Below, piece after piece: positions 53,951 through 63,804 of a DNA stretch of 64,000 nt (positions are counted from its first letter, which is position 1; each line of letters begins with the position of its first letter). Location: positions 62,001 to 126,000 of the forward strand of contig CAIYIS010000081.1 of assembly GCA_903926385.1 (NCBI GenBank), read 5' to 3'. A model generated the notes under the pieces. That model was not told the DNA's origin, ran no database searches, and was given only the letters and a program-made list of their open reading frames with translations. This stretch comes from an uncultured Bacteroidota bacterium (GTDB taxonomy: Bacteria > Bacteroidota > Bacteroidia > 2-12-FULL-35-15). The translations under genes and the position numbers were made by a program.

Positions 53951-54982
53951 ATGAATAATCAAAAAATTAAATTTGCGATAATAGGTCAGGGGCATATCGG
54001 AAAAAGACATGCCGAAATGATCAGAAGAAATCCAGAAGCCGAACTGATTGCAGTATGCGATATTCTCCCAAGAGAACAATTGGGACTAAATGATATTACA
54101 GTGAAGTTTTACCCTTCCATAAGTGAGTTAATTCAAAATCATCCCGAAGTAGAAGTGGTGAATATATGTACTCCAAATGGTTTACATGCTCAACATTCAA
54201 TTACTGCTATCAAAGGAGGAAAAAATATTGTTTGCGAAAAACCAATGGCTCTTTCCAAAGCCGACTGTGAATTGATGCTTTTTACTGCCCTACAAAATCA
54301 AAAAAACGTTTTTTGTGTAATGCAAAACAGATATTCTCCACCTTCAGCTTGGTTGAAAAAAATTGTGGAAGAAGGAATTATCGGAGATATTTATATGGTG
54401 CAATTGAATTGTTACTGGAATCGCGATGCCCGATATTACAAACAAGGTGGATGGAAAGGTAATCAAGCTCTAGATGGAGGAACATTATTTACTCAATTTT
54501 CTCACTTTATAGATATCATGTATTGGCTATTTGGTGACATCACCAATATTCAGGCAAAGTTTCACGATTTCAACCATTCTGAATTGACCGATTTTGAAGA
54601 TAGTGGTTTTGTTAACTTCGATTTCCTGAATGGAGGTATGGGCAGTATTAATTATTCGACTTCTGTTTTTGATAAAAACTTAGAAAGCAGTCTTACTATA
54701 ATTGGAAAAAATGGAAGTGTAAAAGTGGGAGGGCAATATATGGACAAAGTAGAATTTTGTAATATAAAAGATTATGAACTTCCTGAACTAGCTCCTACAA
54801 ACGAAGCAAACGATTACGGCACATACAGAGGTTCTGCAAACAATCATCCCCAAATCATCACAAATGTGATTGATACCTTAAAGGGCAGGACAAGAATTAC
54901 CACAAATGCTATGGAAGGGCTTAAAGTGGTAGAGATAATTGAAAGAATCTACGCATTAAGAAAACCAAACAGAAAATCCTAA
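53951..54982 (+). CDS. Gfo/Idh/MocA oxidoreductase, WbpB/WlbA-like
   Basis: The 343-residue protein has the NAD-binding fold IGQGHIGKRHAEMI at the start, the VNICTPNGLHA segment and the catalytic-lysine motif CEKPMAL (about residue 98), followed by WNRDARYYKQGGWKGNQALDGG-type sequence (conserved parts NRDARYY, LDGGTLFTQFSHFID). This fits UDP-GlcNAcA 3-dehydrogenases (WlbA/WbpB), which act with an aminotransferase and the adjacent acetyltransferase. The UDP-GlcNAc 6-dehydrogenase (WbpA) and aminotransferase (WbpE) genes are not in the window. Confidence 0.85.
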   Translation: MNNQKIKFAIIGQGHIGKRHAEMIRRNPEAELIAVCDILPREQLGLNDITVKFYPSISELIQNHPEVEVVNICTPNGLHAQHSITAIKGGKNIVCEKPMALSKADCELMLFTALQNQKNVFCVMQNRYSPPSAWLKKIVEEGIIGDIYMVQLNCYWNRDARYYKQGGWKGNQALDGGTLFTQFSHFIDIMYWLFGDITNIQAKFHDFNHSELTDFEDSGFVNFDFLNGGMGSINYSTSVFDKNLESSLTIIGKNGSVKVGGQYMDKVEFCNIKDYELPELAPTNEANDYGTYRGSANNHPQIITNVIDTLKGRTRITTNAMEGLKVVEIIERIYALRKPNRKS

Positions 54983-55089
54983 TCCCGCTTTCATTCTAAT
55001 TTTTTTAATTCTATAAAAGATGGTGAGGGACAGATTCACAATCTTTTATCAATATCCTTTTCGGCTTTTACCAAAAACAATTGCTTAAA

Positions 55090-55136
55090 AACAAATGATG
55101 CATCAAAAACATTTGAATGTTCTTGATGCATTTGTT
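55090..55136. terminator. Bidirectional hairpin between convergent genes
   Basis: AACAAATG(ATG)CATCAAAAACAT pairs with ATGTTCTTGATGCATTTGTT in a stem of about 20 bp with a 3-nt bulge and one mismatch. It lies between the ends of the wbpB-like and sugar transferase genes. Confidence 0.65.
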
Positions 55137-55189
55137 ACAATTAGAAACTTCTCTAATTAAAATTACAATTCACCATTTCACTAATTATT

Positions 55190-56224
55190 CTAAGCACTTC
55201 TAATCTTATTAACAAATATATTATACATAGCTCTGAAAAAACAACGGGTATCTGTCATACTTCCTTTTTTCGATTTTTCAAGTAAATATTCTCGCTCCGA
55301 CTCAATCGCGTTTACCAGGCTTGCTTTTCTGTTAAAAATAACATAAGGAGGAATACAACCAGGTTTTTGTTTCAAACGCATCAGTTGAACATCTAATGGT
55401 ATATCTTCAAAATATCTGCGGCTCACTGGTCGCACACCTACTAATTTTAATTCTCCTTTCACAACATTAATTAATTGGGGTAATTCATCCAACCAATATT
55501 TCCTCATAAATCTTCCCCATGGTGTCAATCTAAAATCTTTTGCAGGTTTGCCCGATTCAGAATACCCATTCATTTTAAGAATATGATCGTGTAAGTACTC
55601 CGAAAACGGGTGCATTGTTCTGAATTTATATACTCCAATTATCTTTCCATCTTGCCCCATTCTGTCCATCTTTACCAAAGCACCGTAACTTGGGTGCAAA
55701 TCTATCCTTGGCTCTTTCACTTTTTTAACAACAAAATAAATGAGACCATCTATTTCTTTATAATCTATTATTTCAAACCCACAGCAAATCAATCTGCCTA
55801 ACACCTCTGCTTTAGACAATAATCTATTTTTTCCTTGTGTCAGGAAAAAGTAAATTTTCTTTAGTCCAGTAACTTTAGGAGCAACTCTGTTAAACAAAAA
55901 ATCTATACCAAAGAATAATTTACCCAATATAGGTACTTTTGCTATTGCCAACCTCTGTCTTCTTGCAATAATAGTTTCGAAAGTTCCAATAAACAAATCG
56001 TCATTATTCAATTTTGAATTCACTCCTTCAAAAAACTTATTTATAAACCGAATGTGATTTACTCTACACATATTAATAATGACATTCGGTTTATGACAAT
56101 CTCCCTTCACTTCCCTTAAATCTCGTGTCAGAAAGACACTTGTATGTCTAGAGGCCACATCAGCAAACCTCGAGATATAATTCTTTACTTCCTTTCCTGA
56201 TTTTTGAATAATTAAATTTTCCAT
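55190..56224 (-). CDS. Sugar transferase with unusual soluble N-terminal region
   Basis: The 344-residue protein has the catalytic domain of bacterial sugar (phosphoglycosyl) transferases at about 195-330: DRMGQDGKIIGVYKFRTMHP, LTPWGRFMRKYWLDELPQL, KLVGVRPVSRRYF. Such enzymes start polysaccharide synthesis on undecaprenyl phosphate. The reentrant membrane helix normally found just before this domain is missing; instead there is a 170-residue soluble region resembling a degenerate methyltransferase fold. ATG 56224 is chosen since the promoter at 56257-56264 excludes the Met at 56257. Confidence 0.82.
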   Translation of the reverse strand: MENLIIQKSGKEVKNYISRFADVASRHTSVFLTRDLREVKGDCHKPNVIINMCRVNHIRFINKFFEGVNSKLNNDDLFIGTFETIIARRQRLAIAKVPILGKLFFGIDFLFNRVAPKVTGLKKIYFFLTQGKNRLLSKAEVLGRLICCGFEIIDYKEIDGLIYFVVKKVKEPRIDLHPSYGALVKMDRMGQDGKIIGVYKFRTMHPFSEYLHDHILKMNGYSESGKPAKDFRLTPWGRFMRKYWLDELPQLINVVKGELKLVGVRPVSRRYFEDIPLDVQLMRLKQKPGCIPPYVIFNRKASLVNAIESEREYLLEKSKKGSMTDTRCFFRAMYNIFVNKIRSA

Positions 56225-56256
56225 AATAATGCTGTTATAAGAGTTAATTAACGTCA

Positions 56257-56264
56257 CAAAAGTA
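56257..56264 (-). promoter_or_regulatory. Predicted -7 element for sugar transferase gene
   Basis: Minus strand TACTTTTG matches TAnnTTTG; transcription near 56250 gives a leader of about 25 nt. Confidence 0.6.
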
Positions 56265-56916
56265 GATTGCCTTAAAAAACAGTGGAGTAGTATTAAAAAT
56301 GAACACTATGTAGTAAAAACAATTACAACTTTTTGCCATGTTTAACTTCTGCTCATCTCAGCTTTCAATATAACTAAACCAAATTCATTTCAATTTTATT
56401 ATCAGCTTTTACATGCGCTTCCTTAGCAATCATGAACAAATCTAACTCTTAACCGAATTACACTTTTAATTATTAGTTGAATGCAATCCTGTCTTAGCCG
56501 AATGATGTAGGTATGAAGTTCGATAGATCTGAATATATACAATTACGAAAAGAATCAAGTTCCATAATGATATCGAAAGAGGAATCACAAATGATTCTGA
56601 TTAACAAAATTTGGATAACCAAGAAGACTTAAAGTACCCTCTATATATCGATCATAAAGTAGAAACAAATTTTAATCCATTCAACATTCATAACAGCAGG
56701 TTCGGCTAAAATTTGAAGACACTGAACGAATGCATAAAATAAGACAGTTTTATAATTATACTTTCGCAGCCAAATTATTATCTCATGAATGTTTCGAACA
56801 TTTTATCTGAATTGAAAAATGAGAAAATCAAGAAGTCCTTATTTCAAATCATGAAAAATTACCTTCGTTCCGTAAATTTTCCCAATTCTTGTTTTTTGAG
56901 ATAATGATTAGAGTCA
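56265..56916. other. 652-bp intergenic region before the wza-wzc operon
   Basis: No established gene. A 39-codon open frame at 56784-56903 (MNVSNILSELKNEKIKKS..) follows a near-consensus -7 element (TATACTTTCG) and contains the small inverted repeat AATGTT-TCG-AACATT near its start. It may be a small gene, a gene remnant or a leader with regulatory function. The rest shows nothing distinctive. Confidence 0.45.
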
Positions 56917-56947
56917 TTGAAATGGCAATTATTATTTAGTAGTTTTG
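56917..56947 (+). promoter_or_regulatory. Predicted promoter of the wza-wzc operon
   Basis: TTG (56917-56919), a 20-nt spacer and TAGTTTTG (56940-56947) match the Bacteroidota promoter consensus. The wza-like ATG is 18 nt downstream. Confidence 0.65.
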
Positions 56948-56965
56948 TCGAAATTTTAAACCCTT

Positions 56966-57754
56966 ATGAATAATAGAATTATCTTATTTCTCCTTATGGT
57001 AACTTGTTTCGCATCTTGCATCAATAGCAAAAAAACTACATATTTTCAAGCGCTTGAAAGTAAAGTGGACTTGGATTCAATGACAATTAAATGCAAATTC
57101 AATGTACTAATTCAATCTGGTGATATCTTAAGTCTCAGAGTGAGTAGCCTAAGTCCAGAGGCCAACTCTATGTTTAATATCTTCCCTGAAACAGTAATTC
57201 AATCACAAACTCAAACTATTCAATCCACAGCTCCTTCCGCAGCTATTGGTTTTCTGGTTGACGAAGATGACGAGATTACATTACCAATTGCCGGCAAGAT
57301 AAAAGTAGGAGGATTGAAAACAAAAGAAGCTGCTGACCTTATTACAAAAAATCTAGACAAGTATCTTGTTCAACCAACTGTAAATGTTCGAATCATTAAT
57401 TTTAAGATTTCTATTTTAGGTGAAGTTGCTAAACCATCTGTTTATACTGTCTCAAACGAAAAAATCACACTTCCTGAAGCATTAAGTCTTGCAGGTGATT
57501 TAACTATTTATGGAAAAAGAAACAACATTCTTATCATTCGAGAAGTTAACGGAATTAGAGAATTCGCAAGAGTTGATTTAACTCAACGGAATTTGTTCAA
57601 TTCACCATATTATTTTCTTCAACCAAATGACATAATTTATGTAGAACCTGTTAAAGGTAAACTTACGACAACAAGTCGTTCTGTTCAGTTATTGCCTATT
57701 GTGCTAAGTTCTCTTTCATTTGTCGCTATTCTTACCAGTTATTGGTTAAAATAA
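56966..57754 (+). CDS. Wza-type polysaccharide export lipoprotein
   Basis: The 262-residue protein has a lipoprotein signal (lipobox FASC, Cys about 18), a polysaccharide-export domain (about 45-140: IQSGDILSLRVSSLSPEAN, ITLPIAGKIKVGGLKTKEA) and a SLBB domain (about 148-225: ISILGEVAKPSVYTV, NDIIYVEPVKG). A C-terminal hydrophobic helix (LLPIVLSSLSFVAILTSYW) is typical of Bacteroidota members. It forms the outer-membrane exit pore with the downstream Wzc-like kinase. Confidence 0.9.
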   Translation: MNNRIILFLLMVTCFASCINSKKTTYFQALESKVDLDSMTIKCKFNVLIQSGDILSLRVSSLSPEANSMFNIFPETVIQSQTQTIQSTAPSAAIGFLVDEDDEITLPIAGKIKVGGLKTKEAADLITKNLDKYLVQPTVNVRIINFKISILGEVAKPSVYTVSNEKITLPEALSLAGDLTIYGKRNNILIIREVNGIREFARVDLTQRNLFNSPYYFLQPNDIIYVEPVKGKLTTTSRSVQLLPIVLSSLSFVAILTSYWLK

Positions 57755-57780
57755 TAAAAGTTAATCAAACTTATTAAAAA

Positions 57781-60132
57781 ATGGATTCAAATACAAATCA
57801 TATCGTCACGAAAGAACAACCAGAGGAAGAGGTAAACCTAAAAGAAGCTTTTTTTAAATATCTTTATTATTGGAAGTGGTTCGTCTTTTCATTCCTGCTT
57901 TCTCTTCCTCTTGCATTCTTCTATTTAAAGTATCAGTTACCTCAATATAAAATTCAAAGTAGCATTTTAATAAAAGATGAGAAAAAAGGAATGGGAGGTC
58001 AAGATGATTTGCTAAAACAACTTGATATTTTTTCATCTAATAAAGTGGTTGATAACGAAATTGAAATCCTGAAATCATTTACATTAATGGAAAAAGTTGT
58101 AAGAGACCTAAATTTAAATATTTCCTATGGTGTAAAGATGAGATATAGAACTGTCGAAATTTATGACGAGTCTCCTATAAAGTTTGAATTAATTCAATCA
58201 AATGACCTTACATATCTAAAACCATTTAAAATAGAAATATTAAGTAATAAGAAAGTTAAAATTAAAGATATAGAATGTGCAATTAATGATTCTTCAATCA
58301 CCCCAAATGGAACTTTCAAAATTACTTTAACCGGTAAACACCCCGAACAACGAGATGTTGTAGTTAATATCGAACCACTAGATAAATATGTAGATGAACT
58401 ATTAAAGGGACTAAGTGTTTCAGCTACCGGTAAAATGTCAAGCGTTTTGAATTTAACTATTGAAAACTCTGTTCCGCAAAAAGGAAAGGACATATTAAAT
58501 CGATTAGTTGACGCATATAACCAAAATGAACTTGATGATAAAAATCGTGTGGCCGCCAACACCCTTGTTTTTATTGAAGAAAGATTGAAACTTATTTCTC
58601 AAGAACTCACAATAGCAGAAAAAGATGTAGAAGATTATAAATCTAAAGAAGGGATTATTGATATAAGTACAGAAGGGACTGAATTTTTGAGTAGTGTTCG
58701 TCAGAACGACATTCAATTGAGCCAAGTAAACATTCAGCAGATTGTGTTAGCCAACATTGAAGATTATGTGAAAGGCAAAGAGAATAAACCTGGCACAGTA
58801 CCAGCTACCCTTGGAGTCAGTGATGTTATGCTTTTAAGTTTAATTGAAAAACTAAAAGATTTGGAAACGCAACGAGAAAAGCAGATACGAATGGTTAAAG
58901 CAGATAATCCAATTATTTTGGCAATGGATGATCAAATAAGGAGTTTAAAAAACAATATTATTGAGAACATTCAAAGTTTAAAACAAAACCTGAATCTTAC
59001 AGCCATTCAGCTCGACAGCCAGAATCAACGACTTGAAAGTATGATAAAAACTATCCCCAAAAAAGAAAGAGGATTGCTTGATATCAGCCGTGAACAAGCG
59101 ATTAAGAACAACTTATTTACTTTTCTACTTCAGAAAAGGGAGGAAACAGCCCTCTCATTTGCTTCTACAGTTTCAGACAGCCGAATCATTGATGTTGCGC
59201 GTAATACAGGAAAAGTTAAACCTAATAACTTGCTTATTTATTTATTGTTTACCTTGATTGGGCTGCTAATTCCATTTATCTGTGTCTATCTAATTAATTT
59301 ATTCAATGATAGAGTTCAGTCAAGAAAAGATATTGAGCAATTCACGAAGACTCCTATTTTGGGAGAGCTTTCTTGGACTCCTCACGATGACCATCCTATT
59401 CTTATAAATAATGTAAGTCGAAACGCTTTTTCCGAGCAAATCAGATTATTTCGAACAAACCTTTCATTTCTATCAATTGGCAGAGATGCACAAACTATTC
59501 TATTCACTTCTACAATGAGTGGAGAAGGAAAGTCCTTTGTATCCCTAAACTTAGCAGCGAGTTTAGCTCTAACAGGTAAGAAAACAATTATACTCGAATT
59601 TGACATGCGTAAACCTAAATTAAGGGCGGCCCTGAATTTACCCGAAGACAAAGGGCTTAGTTCTTATCTAATCGGAAGGGCAGAAATCAACGATATTATA
59701 CAATCAGTTCCAAAACTTGACAATTTCTTTATTATACAGTGTGGACCTGTGCCGCCTAACCCTGTTGAAATGCTCCTTAATGGACGTTTAGAAACATTAA
59801 TCCAGGAACTCAAGCTTCTATTTGATCATATTATCATTGACGCCCCCCCGATTGGAGTTGTGACTGATGCCCAGATTTTGGAAAAACAAGCTGATGCAAC
59901 AATGTATATCCTTAGGTATAATTATACAAGAAAGGAAAGTGTTAGAAGTATAGACAATTTATCAAAAGAAGGAAAATTTAGCAACTTATATTTAGTCTTT
60001 AACGGAATAAAATCAGGCCGGAAATATGGGTATGGATACGGGTATGGATATGGGTATGGGTATGGATATGGGTATTACAATGACGGTGGAAATTCTAACG
60101 TGAAGGAGAATGTAAAAAAAAGGAAAAAATAA
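57781..60132 (+). CDS. Wzc-type tyrosine autokinase / chain-length regulator
   Basis: The 783-residue protein has a Wzz domain with two membrane helices (about 33-52 and 485-507), a large periplasmic coiled part, and a cytoplasmic BY-kinase domain. Walker A is STMSGEGKSFVSLNLA (about 580), Walker A' is ILEFDMRKPKLR and Walker B is HIIIDAPPIG. The C-terminal tail has a run of ten Tyr alternating with Gly, the autophosphorylation cluster, followed by a Lys/Arg-rich end. It regulates polymer length and export with Wza. Confidence 0.92.
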   Translation: MDSNTNHIVTKEQPEEEVNLKEAFFKYLYYWKWFVFSFLLSLPLAFFYLKYQLPQYKIQSSILIKDEKKGMGGQDDLLKQLDIFSSNKVVDNEIEILKSFTLMEKVVRDLNLNISYGVKMRYRTVEIYDESPIKFELIQSNDLTYLKPFKIEILSNKKVKIKDIECAINDSSITPNGTFKITLTGKHPEQRDVVVNIEPLDKYVDELLKGLSVSATGKMSSVLNLTIENSVPQKGKDILNRLVDAYNQNELDDKNRVAANTLVFIEERLKLISQELTIAEKDVEDYKSKEGIIDISTEGTEFLSSVRQNDIQLSQVNIQQIVLANIEDYVKGKENKPGTVPATLGVSDVMLLSLIEKLKDLETQREKQIRMVKADNPIILAMDDQIRSLKNNIIENIQSLKQNLNLTAIQLDSQNQRLESMIKTIPKKERGLLDISREQAIKNNLFTFLLQKREETALSFASTVSDSRIIDVARNTGKVKPNNLLIYLLFTLIGLLIPFICVYLINLFNDRVQSRKDIEQFTKTPILGELSWTPHDDHPILINNVSRNAFSEQIRLFRTNLSFLSIGRDAQTILFTSTMSGEGKSFVSLNLAASLALTGKKTIILEFDMRKPKLRAALNLPEDKGLSSYLIGRAEINDIIQSVPKLDNFFIIQCGPVPPNPVEMLLNGRLETLIQELKLLFDHIIIDAPPIGVVTDAQILEKQADATMYILRYNYTRKESVRSIDNLSKEGKFSNLYLVFNGIKSGRKYGYGYGYGYGYGYGYGYYNDGGNSNVKENVKKRKK
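60025..60078 (+). repeat. 6-bp microsatellite encoding the Tyr-Gly tail of the Wzc-like kinase
   Basis: Eight TAT/TAC-GGN units (6 bp each) followed by TATTAC. Gain or loss of units would keep the frame and change the number of phosphorylatable tyrosines. Confidence 0.9.
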
Positions 60133-60248
60133 AGCAATCGCTTTACTAACATTAGATTTGTTACGTTAATTGAAAATCATGCTGAATATAATTATTCGCC
60201 TTCATAGCTTTTTTACTGATTTTTTATTCAAATAATACAAAATAATTG

Positions 60249-61616
60249 ATGCGATTTATTACGATATTAAAAAACACAATTGGATTGGGTAATGGTCATG
60301 AACGCTCTAATCGAGCCAAAAGAAATATTGCCGCATCATTTATTATAAAAGGATTAAGTATACTTATCAGTCTTATTCTTGTACCCATGACGATTAATTA
60401 CATCAATCCAACTAAATACGGAATCTGGATTACTCTAAGTTCCATTATAGGATGGTTTAGTTTTTTTGATATCGGATTTGGAAATGGATTGCGTAATAAA
60501 TTTGCAGAAGCTGTAGCTTTAGGGAATAAAGAATTAGCAAGGAAATATGTAAGCACAACATACGCTATTCTTTCGATAATTATTGTTGTTGTTTTTTTTG
60601 TGTTTATTATTACCAATCCGTTCCTCAATTGGGCAAAAATATTAGGAGCGCCTAAAGAGATGGCTCAAGAATTAAGTTCTTTGGCATTTATAGTATTTTC
60701 TTTCTTCTGCCTGCAATTTGTTTTGCAATTAATCACAACTATTCTTATTGCTGATCAAAAACCTGCCAAAGCTTCTTATTTTAATCTTCTTGGCAGCGTT
60801 TTCTCCCTCATAACAATTTTTTTAATCACCAAATCAACCAAGGGTTCATTGATATATTTAGGTTTGGCTCTCGGCTTCTCTCCGATTCTTGTGCTCTCTG
60901 TTGCTTCAATCTGGTTTTTTACTCATGATTACAAATATTATGTACCATCCTTTAAATACATTAAATTTTCATACGCGAAAGATTTAATGCATTTGGGAAT
61001 AAAATTCTTTATTCTGCAAATTGCAGCTCTAATTCTTTATCAAACGAATAATATTATCATAACTCAGTTGATTGGACCTGCAGATGTTACTGTATTCAAC
61101 ATAGCCTACAAATATTTCGGAGTCATACCAATGGCATTTAGCATCATTACTGCTCCTTTTTGGAGTGCCTACACTGAATCATATCTAAAAAAAGATTTGG
61201 AATGGATTAAACGAAGCATTAGAACTCTTATGTATTTATGGCTCTTCACCTCACTTTTGGCTCTTCTGATGCTGTTAGTTTCTGGCTACATTTATAAATT
61301 ATGGATAGGAAGTAGAATTCCAATTCCTTTCAGTGTATCTATAGCTTGTGCACTTTACGTAATTATTGTCACTTGGGCCAATATTTTCCTAACTTTCGTC
61401 AATGGAATAGGAAAAATATCGCTCCAGCTTTACTTGACAATTATCGTTATTGTATTCAATATTCCTCTTGCAATTTTTTTGGCTAAATATCTAAACATGG
61501 GAATTAGCGGAGTACTGTTTGCTACCTGCATCGATTTTCTGATTTTCGCCATTATAATTCCTATACAATACTTAAAAATAATTAATAATAATGCTGTTGG
61601 CATTTGGAATAAATAG
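60249..61616 (+). CDS. Wzx-like polysaccharide flippase
   Basis: The 455-residue protein has 12 or more hydrophobic helices and fits the polysaccharide biosynthesis (MATE/MVF-like) flippase family: NRAKRNIAASFIIKGLSIL at the start, INPTKYGIWITLSSIIGW and GFGNGLRNKFAEA near residues 55-90. It would move lipid-linked repeat units across the inner membrane. The ATG at 60249 is preferred to the TTG immediately before it. It overlaps nothing; the next gene begins 7 nt later. Confidence 0.88.
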   Translation: MRFITILKNTIGLGNGHERSNRAKRNIAASFIIKGLSILISLILVPMTINYINPTKYGIWITLSSIIGWFSFFDIGFGNGLRNKFAEAVALGNKELARKYVSTTYAILSIIIVVVFFVFIITNPFLNWAKILGAPKEMAQELSSLAFIVFSFFCLQFVLQLITTILIADQKPAKASYFNLLGSVFSLITIFLITKSTKGSLIYLGLALGFSPILVLSVASIWFFTHDYKYYVPSFKYIKFSYAKDLMHLGIKFFILQIAALILYQTNNIIITQLIGPADVTVFNIAYKYFGVIPMAFSIITAPFWSAYTESYLKKDLEWIKRSIRTLMYLWLFTSLLALLMLLVSGYIYKLWIGSRIPIPFSVSIACALYVIIVTWANIFLTFVNGIGKISLQLYLTIIVIVFNIPLAIFLAKYLNMGISGVLFATCIDFLIFAIIIPIQYLKIINNNAVGIWNK

Positions 61617-61623
61617 ATGTTCA

Positions 61624-62313
61624 ATGAAAATAATTAAACTAGTCTTCAGCCCTTCTTTACTTTATGCATTTCTCAAAAAGAAAAGATTAGAATTCCATTT
61701 TAAAGAAAAAAAATTACAGACCAGTCTTTTTGTCAGCATGCAAAATTGCAATTTTGGATATTCTAATTTTATTGGTTCTCATGTAAACATCTCAAATTCC
61801 ACATTAGGTGATTATTCATATATTAATTGCAATACCCATATTGCCTATTCTTCAATTGGCAAATTTTGCTCAATTGCTGAAAATGTCAGAATTGGATTAG
61901 GAAAACACCCTGCACATTTCGCATCATCTCATCCAGCTTTTTATGCAAATAACAAAAAATTTAACACCTTTTCAGATAAGTTATATTATAAAGAATATGA
62001 TCAAGTTACAATTGGAAACGATGTTTGGATTGGGAACAACGCAATAGTGATGGGAGGCATAACAATTGGTGACGGAGCAATCGTTTCAGCTGGTGCGGTA
62101 GTCACCAAAAATGTACAACCTTATTCAATAGTTGGGGGGGTGCCTGCAAAACACATCAAATTCAGATTTACTGAAGAACAGATCATTGAATTGCAACATT
62201 CTAATTGGTGGAATAATAGTGAAGAATGGTTCAAAAGCAACTTTGTTCATTTTCACCATATAGATAGTTTTCTTAAGCTATGTAAGGATAAGAATTCGTC
62301 AGTAAAAAATTGA
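61624..62313 (+). CDS. Hexapeptide-repeat acetyltransferase (CatB/Vat-like)
   Basis: The 229-residue protein has a left-handed beta-helix (about 40-185) with hexapeptide repeats, and the xenobiotic acetyltransferase-type motif QVTIGNDVWIGNNAIVMGG followed by GAVVTKNVQPYSIVGGVPAKHIK. It probably acetylates a sugar of the repeat unit. The ATG at 61624 is chosen; the Met at 61591 lies inside wzx. The C-terminal WWNNSEEWF segment is common in capsule acetyltransferases. Confidence 0.85.
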   Translation: MKIIKLVFSPSLLYAFLKKKRLEFHFKEKKLQTSLFVSMQNCNFGYSNFIGSHVNISNSTLGDYSYINCNTHIAYSSIGKFCSIAENVRIGLGKHPAHFASSHPAFYANNKKFNTFSDKLYYKEYDQVTIGNDVWIGNNAIVMGGITIGDGAIVSAGAVVTKNVQPYSIVGGVPAKHIKFRFTEEQIIELQHSNWWNNSEEWFKSNFVHFHHIDSFLKLCKDKNSSVKN

Positions 62314-62410
62314 AAACAATGTTTTTTATACAACACAAATTGAAAGTAAAAATGTTCACTAGTTTTAAATTATTTTAAATAAAATTCGATTAGGTTTTAG
62401 TTTATTGACC

Positions 62411-63694
62411 ATGTATTTAAGCAGACAAGTTATCACGAATGAGCAATTGCTAAGCAATAAAAAAAGCAACTTATCTCAATTTACGATAGAAAAAAAAATT
62501 CTTTTTCGTACATATTGTCTTTTTATAATTTTTATTTGTTCTGCAACTAATGAGTTTGCCAATTCCATTTATTCTCAGCTAATTTTTATCTTATTTTCAT
62601 TTTTATTACTGCCAAGGAATAAAAAGTTTTATTACGACAAATTTAGTATTTGGTTCATCAGCTTATATTTATTAATTGAAGCATTTCATTTTGCGAGTGC
62701 GGGATTCATGTATTTGGGTTCAATAAAGTATCTAGCAATGCTAGTTTGTATTTATTTTATGATTAAAAAATACTCTTTCGTATTCACAGATACCTTGTTT
62801 ACTATTATTTATTATTTAACCATTTTAAGTTTACCTCTTTTTGCATTACATTTAGTAAACCCTGCCGTGATTAAGAGCTTATTGTCCCCATTTAATATAG
62901 CCTTTGCCACACAAAGAGATTATGGTGGAATTTATGTGTTTTTGTATAATATTAATCCATTTGACAACGCGGGAGCATTAAGAAACAGTGGATTTATGTG
63001 GGAACCTGGCGCTTTTGGAGGAATGATAATATTCACAATTATTTATTTATTTATACGAAATGGAATTGTTGTAAATAAAAAAATACTACTGCTTGCAGTT
63101 TGTGCAATTACAACATTATCAACTACTACATTTTATGGATTAATGGTTCTTCTATTTGTTTTAATTTTAAAGAAACTCAATTTAATTACTTTAATTATTG
63201 CTCTGCCACTTATTGCAGTTCTCTTTTTTCAAGTAAACCAACTATCATTCATGAATGAAAAAATAGACTCTTATTTTAAAGAAAATACAGATTATAAAGG
63301 CGTTTATAACCAAAGTTTCTTTGCAGATAAGCAGTCAATCGGTCGTTTTGCAGGAATTATGATAGAATTGGAGAACTTTAAAAAAAGTCCAATAATTGGA
63401 ACTGGCTGGCAAACCGACTACAGTAACTTAGGAATGAAACAAGACGATTGGTCCAATCCCAACGGTTTGGCTGTTATTTTAGGTAAGTTTGGATTGTCCG
63501 GAATAATCTTCATACTTGTTGGTTTGTTTTATTTTTTTAAAATAAATAACAAGTTACATTTAGTTGAAATAACATGTTTAATAATAACTACCTTAATGCC
63601 TTTATTTTCTAACCCATTTCAGTTGAATATAGTTTTTTGGCTTTTTATTTTCGCTGGATACAATGCAAATCTTTCTAAAATTAAAATAGTATAA
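62411..63694 (+). CDS. Wzy-like O-antigen/capsule polymerase
   Basis: The 427-residue protein has about 10-12 transmembrane helices and a large periplasmic loop (about 165-215) with WEPGAFGGMIIF, a motif typical of Wzy/ligase-type polymerases. GTGWQTDYSNLGM lies in a second loop. Sequence conservation in this class is low, so assignment rests on topology and position after wzx. It would polymerise the repeat units in the periplasm. The ATG at 62411 is preferred to the TTG at 62405. Confidence 0.8.
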   Translation: MYLSRQVITNEQLLSNKKSNLSQFTIEKKILFRTYCLFIIFICSATNEFANSIYSQLIFILFSFLLLPRNKKFYYDKFSIWFISLYLLIEAFHFASAGFMYLGSIKYLAMLVCIYFMIKKYSFVFTDTLFTIIYYLTILSLPLFALHLVNPAVIKSLLSPFNIAFATQRDYGGIYVFLYNINPFDNAGALRNSGFMWEPGAFGGMIIFTIIYLFIRNGIVVNKKILLLAVCAITTLSTTTFYGLMVLLFVLILKKLNLITLIIALPLIAVLFFQVNQLSFMNEKIDSYFKENTDYKGVYNQSFFADKQSIGRFAGIMIELENFKKSPIIGTGWQTDYSNLGMKQDDWSNPNGLAVILGKFGLSGIIFILVGLFYFFKINNKLHLVEITCLIITTLMPLFSNPFQLNIVFWLFIFAGYNANLSKIKIV

Positions 63695-63804
63695 ACAGTA
63701 ATAATTCCATACTTAAATCGTAATTGTATTCTTCTCGCAGTATGATTTAATTATACAAAAGAACAAACAATGTGTAGCAAATTAGTTAAACTCCCTTTTC
63801 ATTC

